DNA of 9,261 nucleotides from Betaproteobacteria bacterium (GTDB lineage Bacteria > Pseudomonadota > Gammaproteobacteria > Burkholderiales > Burkholderiaceae_C): the NCBI GenBank assembly GCA_005882155.1, contig VBCQ01000237.1, forward strand, positions 1-9,261, written 5' to 3'. The notes beneath the pieces were generated by a model that saw only the letters and a list, made by a program, of their open reading frames with translations, had not been told where the DNA came from and ran no database searches. Position numbers and translations under genes: made by a program. Positions 1-6,454 of the stretch are shown here, piece after piece. Numbering within the stretch: position 1 is the first letter of the stretch; every line of letters starts with the position of its first letter.

Positions 1-1975
1 CGCGACATGCCGGTCGGCCGCCGCGGGATGCTCGTCGAGCATGCGCTCGGCGGCGCGGCGCGCGCTGTGCACCAGCGCCTGGTCGGTCGCGAGGTCGGCG
101 AAGCGCAGCAGCGGCGCGCCCGACTGGCGTGCGCCGAGGAATTCGCCCGGGCCGCGGATCTCCAGGTCGCGGCGCGCGATCTCGAAGCCGTCGTTCGTTT
201 CGACCATCGCCTTCAGCCGCGCCTTGCCGGTGTCCGACAAAGGCCCGGTGTAGAGCAGCACGCAGACGCTCGCGACCGCGCCGCGGCCGACGCGCCCGCG
301 CAGCTGATGCAACTGGCTCAGGCCGAAACGCTCGGCGTGCTCAATCACCATCACGCTCGCGTTCGACACGTCGACGCCGACTTCGATGACGGTCGTGCTC
401 ACCAGCACCGCCATCTGAGCGCTCGTGAAGAGCGACATCACTGCCGTCTTCTCGGCCGCCGGCATGCGGCCATGCAGCAGACCGACCATGCGACCCGGCA
501 GCGCGTCGCACAGCTGCTGATGCGTTGCCGTCGCGTTCTGCAAGTCGACATGCTCGCTCTCGTCGATCAACGGGCAAACCCAGTACACCTGCTTGCCCTG
601 TGCGACCTCGTCGCGAATTCGCGCGATCACCGCATTGCGCTTGGTGTCGGCGAAGACCTTGGTGACGATCGGCGTGCGGCCCGGAGGCAACTCGTCGATG
701 GTGCTGATGTCGAGGTCGGCGAACAGCGTCATGGCGAGCGTGCGAGGAATCGGCGTGGCCGACATCATGAGCATGTGGGGCTCGAGTGCCTGCTCGTCGA
801 GCTTGCTTCTCAGCGCGAGCCTTTGCTGCACGCCAAAGCGATGCTGCTCATCGATGATCGCCAGGCCGAGCTTCGCGAACTCGACTTCGCTTTGAATGAC
901 GGCATGGGTACCGACCACCAGCCCCGCCGCGCCCGACGCGACACGCGCGAGCATTTCGCGCCGGCCCTTGCCTTTGCGGCTGCCGGTGAGCCACGCGACA
1001 CCCACACCGAGCGGCTCGAGCCAACCGACGAGCTTGCGGAAATGCTGGTCGGCGAGGATCTCGGTCGGCGCCATCAGCGCGCATTGCCAGCCGGCCTGGA
1101 TCGCGATCGCTGCCGCGAGCGCCGCGACGACGGTCTTGCCTGAGCCGACGTCGCCCTGCAGCAGGCGGTGCATCGGCGTCTCATGCTGCAAATCGACGGC
1201 AATCTCTTCGACGACACGGCGCTGCGCTGGCGTCAGCGCGAACGGCAATTCGGCGAGCAGCCGCTCCTGCAATCCGCCGCCGCGAACGTCGAAGCGCGGC
1301 GCGCGTTGCGCCTCGCGTTCGCGCCGCGACTGCAATTGCGACAACTGCTGCGCCAGCAGCTCTTCGAACTTGAGCCGCTGCCACGCCGGATGGCTGCGAT
1401 CTTCCAAGGTCGCAAGCGACACGTTGGGTGCCGGATGATGCAGAAAGCGCAGCGCCTCGCGCAGTGTCGGCAGACCCGGCGGCACGCAGGGTGCGGGCAG
1501 CAGCTCCGACAAGTCGGCGCGCTGCAAGCCCGCTGCGACCGCCTTGCGCAAGTACGCCTGCGGCAGCGCGGCGCTGCTCGGGTAGACCGGCGTCAACGCG
1601 GTAGCGAGCGGCGTATCAGGGTCGACGCTCTTAAAGCTCGGGTGGATCATCTCCAATCCGAAGAAGCCGCCGCGCGCCTCGCCGCGCACGCGAACGCGGT
1701 GTCCGCTTGCGAAGGTCTTCTGGTGCGACGGATAGAAGTGGATGAAGCGCAGCACCAGCTCGTCGCCGCGATCGTCGGCGAGGTGCACGACGAACGTCGC
1801 GCAATTCGGCGATCGGCGACAGTCGCGTTTCGTCTTCGTAGCGCAGCGGCAAATGCAGCGCGAGGTCGATGTCGCGCAAGAGGCCGAGCTTTTCCATCGC
1901 CCGCTGCGGCGCGGACTTCAGATTCTTCGCGACAGGAGAGTCGGGTACAGACGAAGAAGCAGGCGCGGCGGACAT
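1..1975 (-). pseudogene. recG: ATP-dependent DNA helicase RecG, frameshifted near codon 60 and cut by the window edge
   Basis: RecG remodels stalled replication forks and branch-migrates Holliday junctions in the cytoplasm. Seen: the start at 1975 gives an N-terminal part with the family motif HLPLRYEDETR, ending ELRD at 1796-1798. The rest of RecG continues in another minus frame from 1797 to the window edge. That part holds Walker A GDVGSGKT (1132-1155), the RecG signature DEQHRFGV (DEQH at 841-852), SATPIPRTL (about 739-768), RGRVGRG (about 280-300) and FLGARQSG (about 117-140). No further break occurs after 1797, and probably only 10-20 C-terminal residues lie outside the window. Against E. 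coli RecG, about 20 residues of the wedge/OB-fold domain are missing between ELRD and TFVVHLADD. The loss is therefore a deletion of roughly 62-65 bases that leaves the frame, not a one-base slip. Identity is certain; whether the break is biological or an assembly error cannot be told here. Confidence 0.93.
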
Positions 1976-2034
1976 GGAACAATTCTGCCCTGCGCTCTTT
2001 ACTGCCCGTTCAGGTCGGTCCAGCCTGACGCTGT
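1976..2034. promoter_or_regulatory. Divergent recG/queA intergenic region
   Basis: These 59 bases separate the divergent starts of recG and queA and must hold or border both promoters. No strong -35/-10 pair is visible. On the minus strand CAGAAT lies 6 bases before the recG ATG and matches 4 of 6 bases of a -10 box, but no convincing -35 precedes it. Neither start has a clear Shine-Dalgarno. The assignment rests on gene layout only. Confidence 0.35.
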
Positions 2035-3087
2035 ATGTCTCGAACCCTCACCCTTGCTGACTTCGATTTCGCGCTTCCCGCCGAGCTGATCGCGCAGCAT
2101 CCTGCGGCCGAGCGCAGTGCGTCGCGCTTGCTCGATGGTCGCGGAGAGACGCCGGTCGACCGCGTGTTTCGCGACCTGCCGGCACTGCTGAATCCGGGCG
2201 ACCTGCTCGTCTTCAACGACACCAAGGTCATCAAAGCGCGGCTGCTCGGCGCGAAGGCGAGTGGCGGTGCGGTCGAGGCGCTCGTCGAGCGCGTGCTGAC
2301 GAACAACGAAGTGCTCGCGCATCTGCGCGCGAGCAAGTCGCCGAAGCCGGGCAGCATCGTGCATTTCGACGCGGCCGACGGCGCGCGCTTCAGCGCCGAG
2401 GTGCTCGGCCGCGGCGGCCCCGAGCAGTCGCTGTTCCACTTGCGTTTTCCGTCCGACCCGTTCGCGCTGCTCGAGCGCTTCGGCCATGTGCCGCTGCCGC
2501 CCTACATCGGCCACGCCGACACGGCCGACGACGAGCGGCGCTATCAGACGGTGTTCGCGCGCCGGCCCGGCGCCGTCGCCGCGCCGACTGCGGCCTTGCA
2601 TTTCGACGCTGCGCTGCTCGCTGCACTGGCCGAGCGCGGCGTGCGGCAGGCTCACGTCACGCTGCATGTCGGCGCGGGCACCTTTCAGCCGGTGCGCAGC
2701 GAGAACCTCGCCGCACACAAGATGCACAGCGAATGGTTCGAAGTCGGCAGCGCGACAGTCGATGCGATTGCCGCGGCGCGAGCACGCGGCGCGCGCGTCG
2801 TCGCGGTCGGCACGACGACCTTGCGCGCGCTCGAGTCGGCGGCACGCTCGGGCACGCTCGAGGCCGGCGCACGCGAGACCGACATCTTCATCACGCCGGG
2901 TTTTCAGTTCCGCGTGGTCGATGCACTCGTCACGAACTTTCATCTGCCGAAGAGCACGCTGCTGATGCTGGTCAGCGCGTTCGCCGGCTTCGAGCACGTG
3001 AAGGCGCTGTACGCGCACGCGGTTTCGCAGCGCTACCGCTTCTTCAGCTACGGCGACGCGATGCTGCTCGCGCGCCGCGCGCCGTAG
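2035..3087 (+). CDS. queA: S-adenosylmethionine:tRNA ribosyltransferase-isomerase QueA
   Basis: QueA moves the ribosyl group of S-adenosylmethionine onto preQ1 already placed in tRNA and isomerises it to epoxyqueuosine, the next-to-last step of queuosine synthesis. Seen: a 350-residue protein, the usual family length, matching QueA from end to end. It starts with LADFDFALPAELIAQHP and carries GDLLVFNDTKVIKARLLG (about residues 55-75), PGAVAAPTAALHFD (about 178-190), TLHVGAGTFQPVR (about 208-220), VDALVTNFHLP and the C-terminal FFSYGDAM. The ATG at 2035 was chosen because the family's N-terminus begins directly after it; its Shine-Dalgarno is weak. The gene is divergent from recG, a common betaproteobacterial arrangement, and its stop is 6 bases from that of the opposing phosphoesterase. 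In many relatives tgt follows directly; here it lies about 1.5 kb further on. No damage seen. Confidence 0.97.
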   Translation: MSRTLTLADFDFALPAELIAQHPAAERSASRLLDGRGETPVDRVFRDLPALLNPGDLLVFNDTKVIKARLLGAKASGGAVEALVERVLTNNEVLAHLRASKSPKPGSIVHFDAADGARFSAEVLGRGGPEQSLFHLRFPSDPFALLERFGHVPLPPYIGHADTADDERRYQTVFARRPGAVAAPTAALHFDAALLAALAERGVRQAHVTLHVGAGTFQPVRSENLAAHKMHSEWFEVGSATVDAIAAARARGARVVAVGTTTLRALESAARSGTLEAGARETDIFITPGFQFRVVDALVTNFHLPKSTLLMLVSAFAGFEHVKALYAHAVSQRYRFFSYGDAMLLARRAP

Positions 3088-3100
3088 CGGCTCTTACGGC
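3081..3100. terminator. Small inverted repeat across two convergent stop codons (terminator candidate)
   Basis: GCCGTA (3081-3086) and TACGGC (3095-3100) form a perfect 6-base inverted repeat around an 8-base loop. It contains the queA stop TAG (3085-3087) and the phosphoesterase stop TAA (3094-3096). Its place between convergent genes suits a bidirectional terminator. It has no T-run on either side and the stem is short, so an intrinsic terminator is only a weak possibility. Confidence 0.25.
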
Positions 3101-4591
3101 TGCAGTGCGCCGCTCAGATCACCGGTCTTCTCGCGCACACCGGCGAGCGGCTCGAGGTCGAAGCGACGGGTGATGAATTTGAGGATCGAGCCGGTGTCGT
3201 AACTCGTGTGATCGACGAAGCCGCGCTTGACCATCGGCCCGATCAGCAGCGCCGGAACGCGCGTGCCGGGGCCGAGCCGATCGCTCCAGCCGGCGCCGGT
3301 CGGCGGCGGCACATGATCCCAGTAGCCGCCGTTCTCGTCGTAGGTCAACACGACGAGCATGTGACTCCACTGCGGACTGGCGCGCAGCTTGTCAAGCACA
3401 TCGGCCATGTGCTGGTCGCCGCTCTTCACGTCGGTGTACGACGGGTGCTGCGTGTAGCGGCCGGCCGGCTTGTAGAACGCGACGGCGGGCAAGGTGCCGG
3501 CAGCGATATCGCGCAGCAGATCGTCGCCATTCTTCAGATGCTGCTCGCGGTCTTTGGTGCCGGGCGCGAAGCGCGCGTGGTAGTTGAACGGCTGATGATG
3601 CGGCTGGAAGATCGGGCTGCCTTCGTCGCGGGTGTAGATGACCCGGCGCTTCACTGACGGCGGCTGGCGGCCGTCGGCGAGCGCGGCGTTCCACCCTCCT
3701 GCGTACCAGGTCCACGACACGCCCTTGGCCGACAGCGTGTCGCCGATCGTGCGCGCGGTTTGCGCCGGCGCCGGCTCGCCGCTGCCCGGTGTGCCTTGCG
3801 GGTCGGCGAAGGCGAGCGCACCGCCTTCAGCCGGCGAGATGCCGCTCGGCTGGTACGGCGGCTGCGACGTGTTGACCGACAGGCCGTCGGACATCACCTG
3901 ACCGCCGCCGCTGCTGACGACTTGCACCGCACCGATGTTCGCTGAAGGCGACCCGGGCTTTTTCGTCAGCCTGCCGTCCGCATCGAGCACGACGCGCATG
4001 CGCTCGGGCGCGTTCGGATGCCGAGCCGCGCAGGCGCAGATCAGGTACTGGTGGTTCAGGTACGAGCCGCCGAACGCGCCCATGAAGAAGCGGTCGGCAA
4101 GCGTGTAGTCGCGGGCCCATTGCCAGAGGCGAAACGCCGAGCCGTCGTAGTAGCCCATCGTCCAGCCGCCGACCTGCGACATCGCGGCGAACATGTTGTT
4201 CTTGCCGCCGTTGATCTGCTCCCGATGATGGAAGAACGCATGGATCGGGCTCGGCACCAGCTGGTCGAGCGTGCGGCTGACCGGCGGCGCGTCGATGCGA
4301 AACGGCTTGTTCGGCATGCGCGGGAAGCTCGGGTCGGGCCGGCCGTCGCTGCCGAAGGTGATCAGCTCTTTCAGCGGTGTGCCGTCGTGATCGATCTGCG
4401 TCGCTTGCTCGGGCGTTGCGTTGGCAATGCCGTCGGCGCCGGGGAAGAGGCCGTAGAGGTTGTCGAACGACGGTGTCGATGCGCAGCATCGCCGCATCGC
4501 GGGTCGCGGGCGTCGGTGCTTGGACTTCGCAGCTCGCGAGGATCAGCGATGCGACGAGGCTGGCTGCGAGTCGGATGCGGGCGAGTTTCAT
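3094..4591 (-). pseudogene. PLC/AcpA-family phosphoesterase (acid phosphatase-like) lipoprotein, frameshifted
   Basis: Members of this family (Pfam Phosphoesterase; AcpA, phospholipase C) are exported hydrolases of phosphate esters. Seen: the start at 4591 has GGAG (4598-4601) 6 bases upstream and gives a lipoprotein signal peptide, MKLARIRLAASLVASLILASC, with lipobox LASC and Cys21. That frame continues to RIDTVV (about 4469-4480), and the family protein resumes in another frame at SFDNLYGLFPGADG (from 4470) down to 3094. Relatives have a segment like VIYAENR between these blocks, so about 26 bases are missing, out of frame. The lost Glu-Asn pair binds the active-site metal in AcpA. The rest is present: FFHHREQINGGKNN, GGSYLNHQYL (probable nucleophile Ser) and TYDENGGYWDHVPPP. 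The ATG at 4497 would yield a 467-residue protein without signal or Glu-Asn and is unlikely to be active. Substrate unknown. Confidence 0.88.
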
Positions 4592-4649
4592 GGACGACTC
4601 CGGTGCGGCGCGAGGCGGCCATCGTAGCGGCTCGGCGACAATTCCGCGC
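4592..4649. promoter_or_regulatory. Divergent phosphoesterase/tgt intergenic region with a possible tgt -10 box
   Basis: This 58-base gap separates two divergent starts. On the plus strand GACAAT (4637-4642) matches 4 of 6 bases of a -10 box and ends 7 bases before the tgt ATG. If used, transcription would start at or beside the ATG, giving a leaderless tgt mRNA. That would fit the absence of a Shine-Dalgarno before tgt. No good -35 is seen at the expected distance (GGCGGC). The minus-strand GGAG at 4598-4601 serves the phosphoesterase. Confidence 0.3.
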
Positions 4650-5777
4650 ATGCTGAAGTTCGAATTGCTGAACACCGAAGGCCTCGCGCGGCGCGGCCGC
4701 ATGACGCTCACCCACGGCGTCGTCGAAACGCCGGTGTTCATGCCGGTCGGCACCTACGGCACCGTCAAAGGCGTGATGCCGTCGTCGCTCGAAGCGATGG
4801 GTGCGCAGATCATTCTCGGCAACACCTTCCACCTGTGGCTGCGACCCGGGCTCGACGTGCTGCAGCAGTTCGGCGGGCTGCATCGTTTCGAGAACTGGCG
4901 CCGGCCGATCCTCACCGACAGCGGCGGCTTCCAGGTCTGGTCGCTCGGCGAGATGCGCAAGATCAGCGAGGAAGGCGTGAAGTTCGCGTCACCCGTCAAC
5001 GGCGACAAGCTGTTCCTCACGCCCGAGCTGAGCATGCAGATCCAGCGGCTGCTCAACAGCGACATCGTGATGCAGTTCGACGAATGCACGCCGTACGAAA
5101 CGAAGGGTCACCTGACGACTGAAGACGAAGCGCGCGTGTCGATGCAGCTGAGCCTGCGCTGGGCGCAGCGCTGTCGCGACGAGTTCGAGCGCGGCGAAAA
5201 TCCGAACGCGCTGTTCGGCATCGTGCAAGGCGGCATGCACGAGCATCTGCGCGATGAGTCGCTCGCTGGGCTCGCTGCGCTCGAACTGACCGGCTATGCG
5301 ATCGGCGGCCTGAGCGTCGGCGAGCCGAAGCCCGAGATGCTGCGCGTGCTGCAGCATGTCGCGCCGCAGATGCCCGCGCACAAGCCGCGCTACCTGATGG
5401 GCGTCGGAACGCCCGAGGACTTGCTCGACGGTGTCGCCGCCGGCATCGACATGTTCGATTGCGTGATGCCCACCCGCAACGCGCGCAACGGCCATTTGTT
5501 CACCCGCTTCGGTGACCTGCGCCTGCGCAATGCGCGCTACAAGACCGACGAGCGGCCGATCGACGAGAGCTGCACCTGCCCCGCCTGCGCCGGCTTCTCG
5601 CGCGCCTATCTGCATCACCTCGACCGCTGCGGCGAAATGCTCGCGCCGATGCTCGCGAGCATCCACAACCTTCACTTCTACGTGAACTTGATGCGCGAGG
5701 TGCGCGATGCGCTCGAGGTGGGCGAGTTCGCGGTGTTCGCGGCGCGGTTCAGGGCCGATCGGGCGCGCGGGGTTTAA
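4650..5777 (+). CDS. tgt: Queuine/preQ1 tRNA-guanine transglycosylase Tgt
   Basis: Tgt swaps guanine 34 for preQ1 in the anticodon of the Asp, Asn, His and Tyr tRNAs. Seen: 375 residues, the same length as E. coli Tgt. The general acid/base Asp is D90 in TDSGGFQ and the nucleophile is D270 in FDCVMPTRNARNG. Zinc ligands are C308, C310 and C313 in CTCPAC and H339 in SIHN. All these sit exactly 6 residues later than in the E. coli enzyme, so spacing is conserved. The ATG at 4650 was chosen because MLKFELLNTEG is the family's usual beginning. The reading frame is open further upstream, to 4377, but that part overlaps the divergent phosphoesterase and shows no Tgt similarity. No Shine-Dalgarno is seen. 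The gene ends 4 bases from the opposing doc stop. yajC and secDF, which often follow tgt, are absent. Confidence 0.97.
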   Translation: MLKFELLNTEGLARRGRMTLTHGVVETPVFMPVGTYGTVKGVMPSSLEAMGAQIILGNTFHLWLRPGLDVLQQFGGLHRFENWRRPILTDSGGFQVWSLGEMRKISEEGVKFASPVNGDKLFLTPELSMQIQRLLNSDIVMQFDECTPYETKGHLTTEDEARVSMQLSLRWAQRCRDEFERGENPNALFGIVQGGMHEHLRDESLAGLAALELTGYAIGGLSVGEPKPEMLRVLQHVAPQMPAHKPRYLMGVGTPEDLLDGVAAGIDMFDCVMPTRNARNGHLFTRFGDLRLRNARYKTDERPIDESCTCPACAGFSRAYLHHLDRCGEMLAPMLASIHNLHFYVNLMREVRDALEVGEFAVFAARFRADRARGV

Positions 5778-5781
5778 GACA

Positions 5782-6165
5782 CTAGCGGCGCGCGCTGTTC
5801 TTACGCAGCCAGTCAGCGAATTCGGGCTCGCTGACCTCTCCGGCGGCGACGCTGAACATCGCGAGCGTCGCCTCAGCTTGGGAGGCCGTCAACCGATATC
5901 CATTCAAGCCCAAGAACAAACCGACTGCGAGGAAGGCCGCGCGCTTGTTGCCGTCGACGAATGCGTGATTCTTTGCGAGCCCGATGCCGTACGACGCGGC
6001 GAGCGCCGCGTCGTCGGGTTTGCCGTAGGCAACGAGATTCAATGGACGCGCAAGCGCTGAGTCGAGCAGGCCTTCATCGCGCATACCGGCCTTGCCGCCG
6101 TGCTCGGCAAGGCTCTCGTCGTGAAGGATCAACAGCAGCCGCTTATCGATCCAGCGCCACTTCAT
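5782..6165 (-). CDS. doc: Death-on-curing (Doc) family toxin, Fic fold
   Basis: Doc toxins are small Fic-fold enzymes; phage P1 Doc phosphorylates EF-Tu and stops translation. Seen: 127 residues, close to P1 Doc in length. The Doc signature GGKAGMRDEGLLDSALARP lies at 23-41, and the catalytic motif HAFVDGNKRAA starts at H67, with D71, N73, K74 and R75. The Lys inside the motif, where typical AMP-transferring Fic proteins have Gly (GNGR), is the Doc-type feature and argues for kinase-like chemistry. P1 Doc has DANKR; here it is DGNKR. The ATG overlaps the antitoxin stop by 4 bases (ATGA, 6162-6165) and has no Shine-Dalgarno of its own, so translation is probably coupled. The stop lies 4 bases from that of tgt. 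All key residues are present, so the toxin is probably functional. The target is inferred from P1 only. Confidence 0.92.
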   Translation of the reverse strand: MKWRWIDKRLLLILHDESLAEHGGKAGMRDEGLLDSALARPLNLVAYGKPDDAALAASYGIGLAKNHAFVDGNKRAAFLAVGLFLGLNGYRLTASQAEATLAMFSVAAGEVSEPEFADWLRKNSARR

Positions 6166-6386
6166 TTGGCGAGCGCGCGGAAGCTATCGCGGTACTCGCG
6201 CATGAACTCGCGGCCGAGTTCGAGTTGCTCTTCAAAACTCGGGTCATACGGAGTCAGCGCGATACCGCTCGGCGTTTCGGTGACGTACACGACGTCGCCT
6301 TTTTCGACCTTCAATCGAGCGAGGACTTCCTTGGGCAAGATGACGCCGACCGAGTTGCCGATTTGGGTGAGCTTGAGGGTTTGCAT
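6162..6386 (-). CDS. AbrB/MazE (SpoVT-AbrB fold) antitoxin of the Doc module
   Basis: This is the likely antitoxin: a DNA-binding swapped-hairpin domain that represses its own promoter, plus a tail that binds and blocks Doc. Seen: 74 residues. Residues 1-45 carry the SpoVT-AbrB pattern LKLTQIGNSVGVILPKEVL, then LKVEKGDVVYV. Residues 47-74 are charged and probably helical (FEEQLELGREFMREYRDSF), as expected of a toxin-binding tail. AAGG lies 8 bases before the ATG. An ATG 7 bases further upstream is out of frame and was rejected. P1 Doc is paired with Phd, a different fold, so this is the alternative AbrB-Doc pairing also met in proteobacterial chromosomes. The gene has its own promoter and operator candidate just upstream. 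Family assignment is strong; the antitoxin role follows from the overlap with doc. Confidence 0.9.
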   Translation of the reverse strand: MQTLKLTQIGNSVGVILPKEVLARLKVEKGDVVYVTETPSGIALTPYDPSFEEQLELGREFMREYRDSFRALAK

Positions 6387-6405
6387 GGCGCATGCCTTGT
6401 TAGAA

Positions 6406-6423
6406 CGGTTGTTATATTAACCG
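6406..6423. promoter_or_regulatory. Palindromic operator candidate of the toxin-antitoxin module
   Basis: CGGTT (6406-6410) and AACCG (6419-6423) form a perfect inverted repeat around 8 bases. A second, nested palindrome, GTTA-TAT-TAAC, covers 6411-6421. Both overlap the proposed -10 box. AbrB/MazE antitoxins bind palindromes over their own promoter, so this is the natural autorepression site. The binding is inferred. Confidence 0.5.
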
Positions 6424-6442
6424 GGTGGCGGCCTTTCGACAA
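6414..6442 (-). promoter_or_regulatory. Sigma-70-type promoter of the toxin-antitoxin operon
   Basis: On the minus strand TTGTCG (6437-6442, 4 of 6 matches to the -35 consensus) and TAATAT (6414-6419, 4 of 6 to the -10) are spaced by exactly 17 bases. Transcription would start near 6407, about 20 bases before the antitoxin ATG. The site is an AT-rich patch in otherwise very GC-rich DNA and lies entirely in the gap after the CPBP gene. Confidence 0.55.
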
Positions 6443-6454
6443 GATGCAATCGCT

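Noticed and set aside
1760..1830. Programmed ribosomal frameshift in recG
   Set aside because: No slippery sequence is seen, and about 20 conserved residues are missing, which a frameshift alone cannot restore.
7..2028. Long plus-strand open frames (378 and 286 residues) opposite recG
   Set aside because: They are antisense shadows produced by GC-rich codon bias. Their translations are low-complexity, rich in Arg, Ala and His, and match no family, while recG is certain on the other strand.
1976..2034. preQ1 riboswitch before queA, or before tgt at 4592-4649
   Set aside because: The gaps are under 60 bases and no preQ1 aptamer pattern was seen.
1999..3018. 339-residue minus-strand open frame opposite queA
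   Set aside because: Same shadow effect; queA is intact and unmistakable on the plus strand.
3094..4497. Reading the phosphoesterase as an intact 467-residue gene from the ATG at 4497
   Set aside because: This would drop the lipoprotein signal, which has a good Shine-Dalgarno and lipobox in the adjoining frame, and would lack the conserved Glu-Asn motif.
4377..4649. Extension of the tgt frame 91 codons upstream
   Set aside because: The extra part overlaps the divergent phosphoesterase and has no Tgt similarity; the family's N-terminus starts at 4650.
5761..5794. GC-rich repeat GCGCGC on both sides of the tgt/doc junction as a terminator
   Set aside because: GCGCGC is common in this DNA, the loop would be about 19 bases, and there is no T-run.
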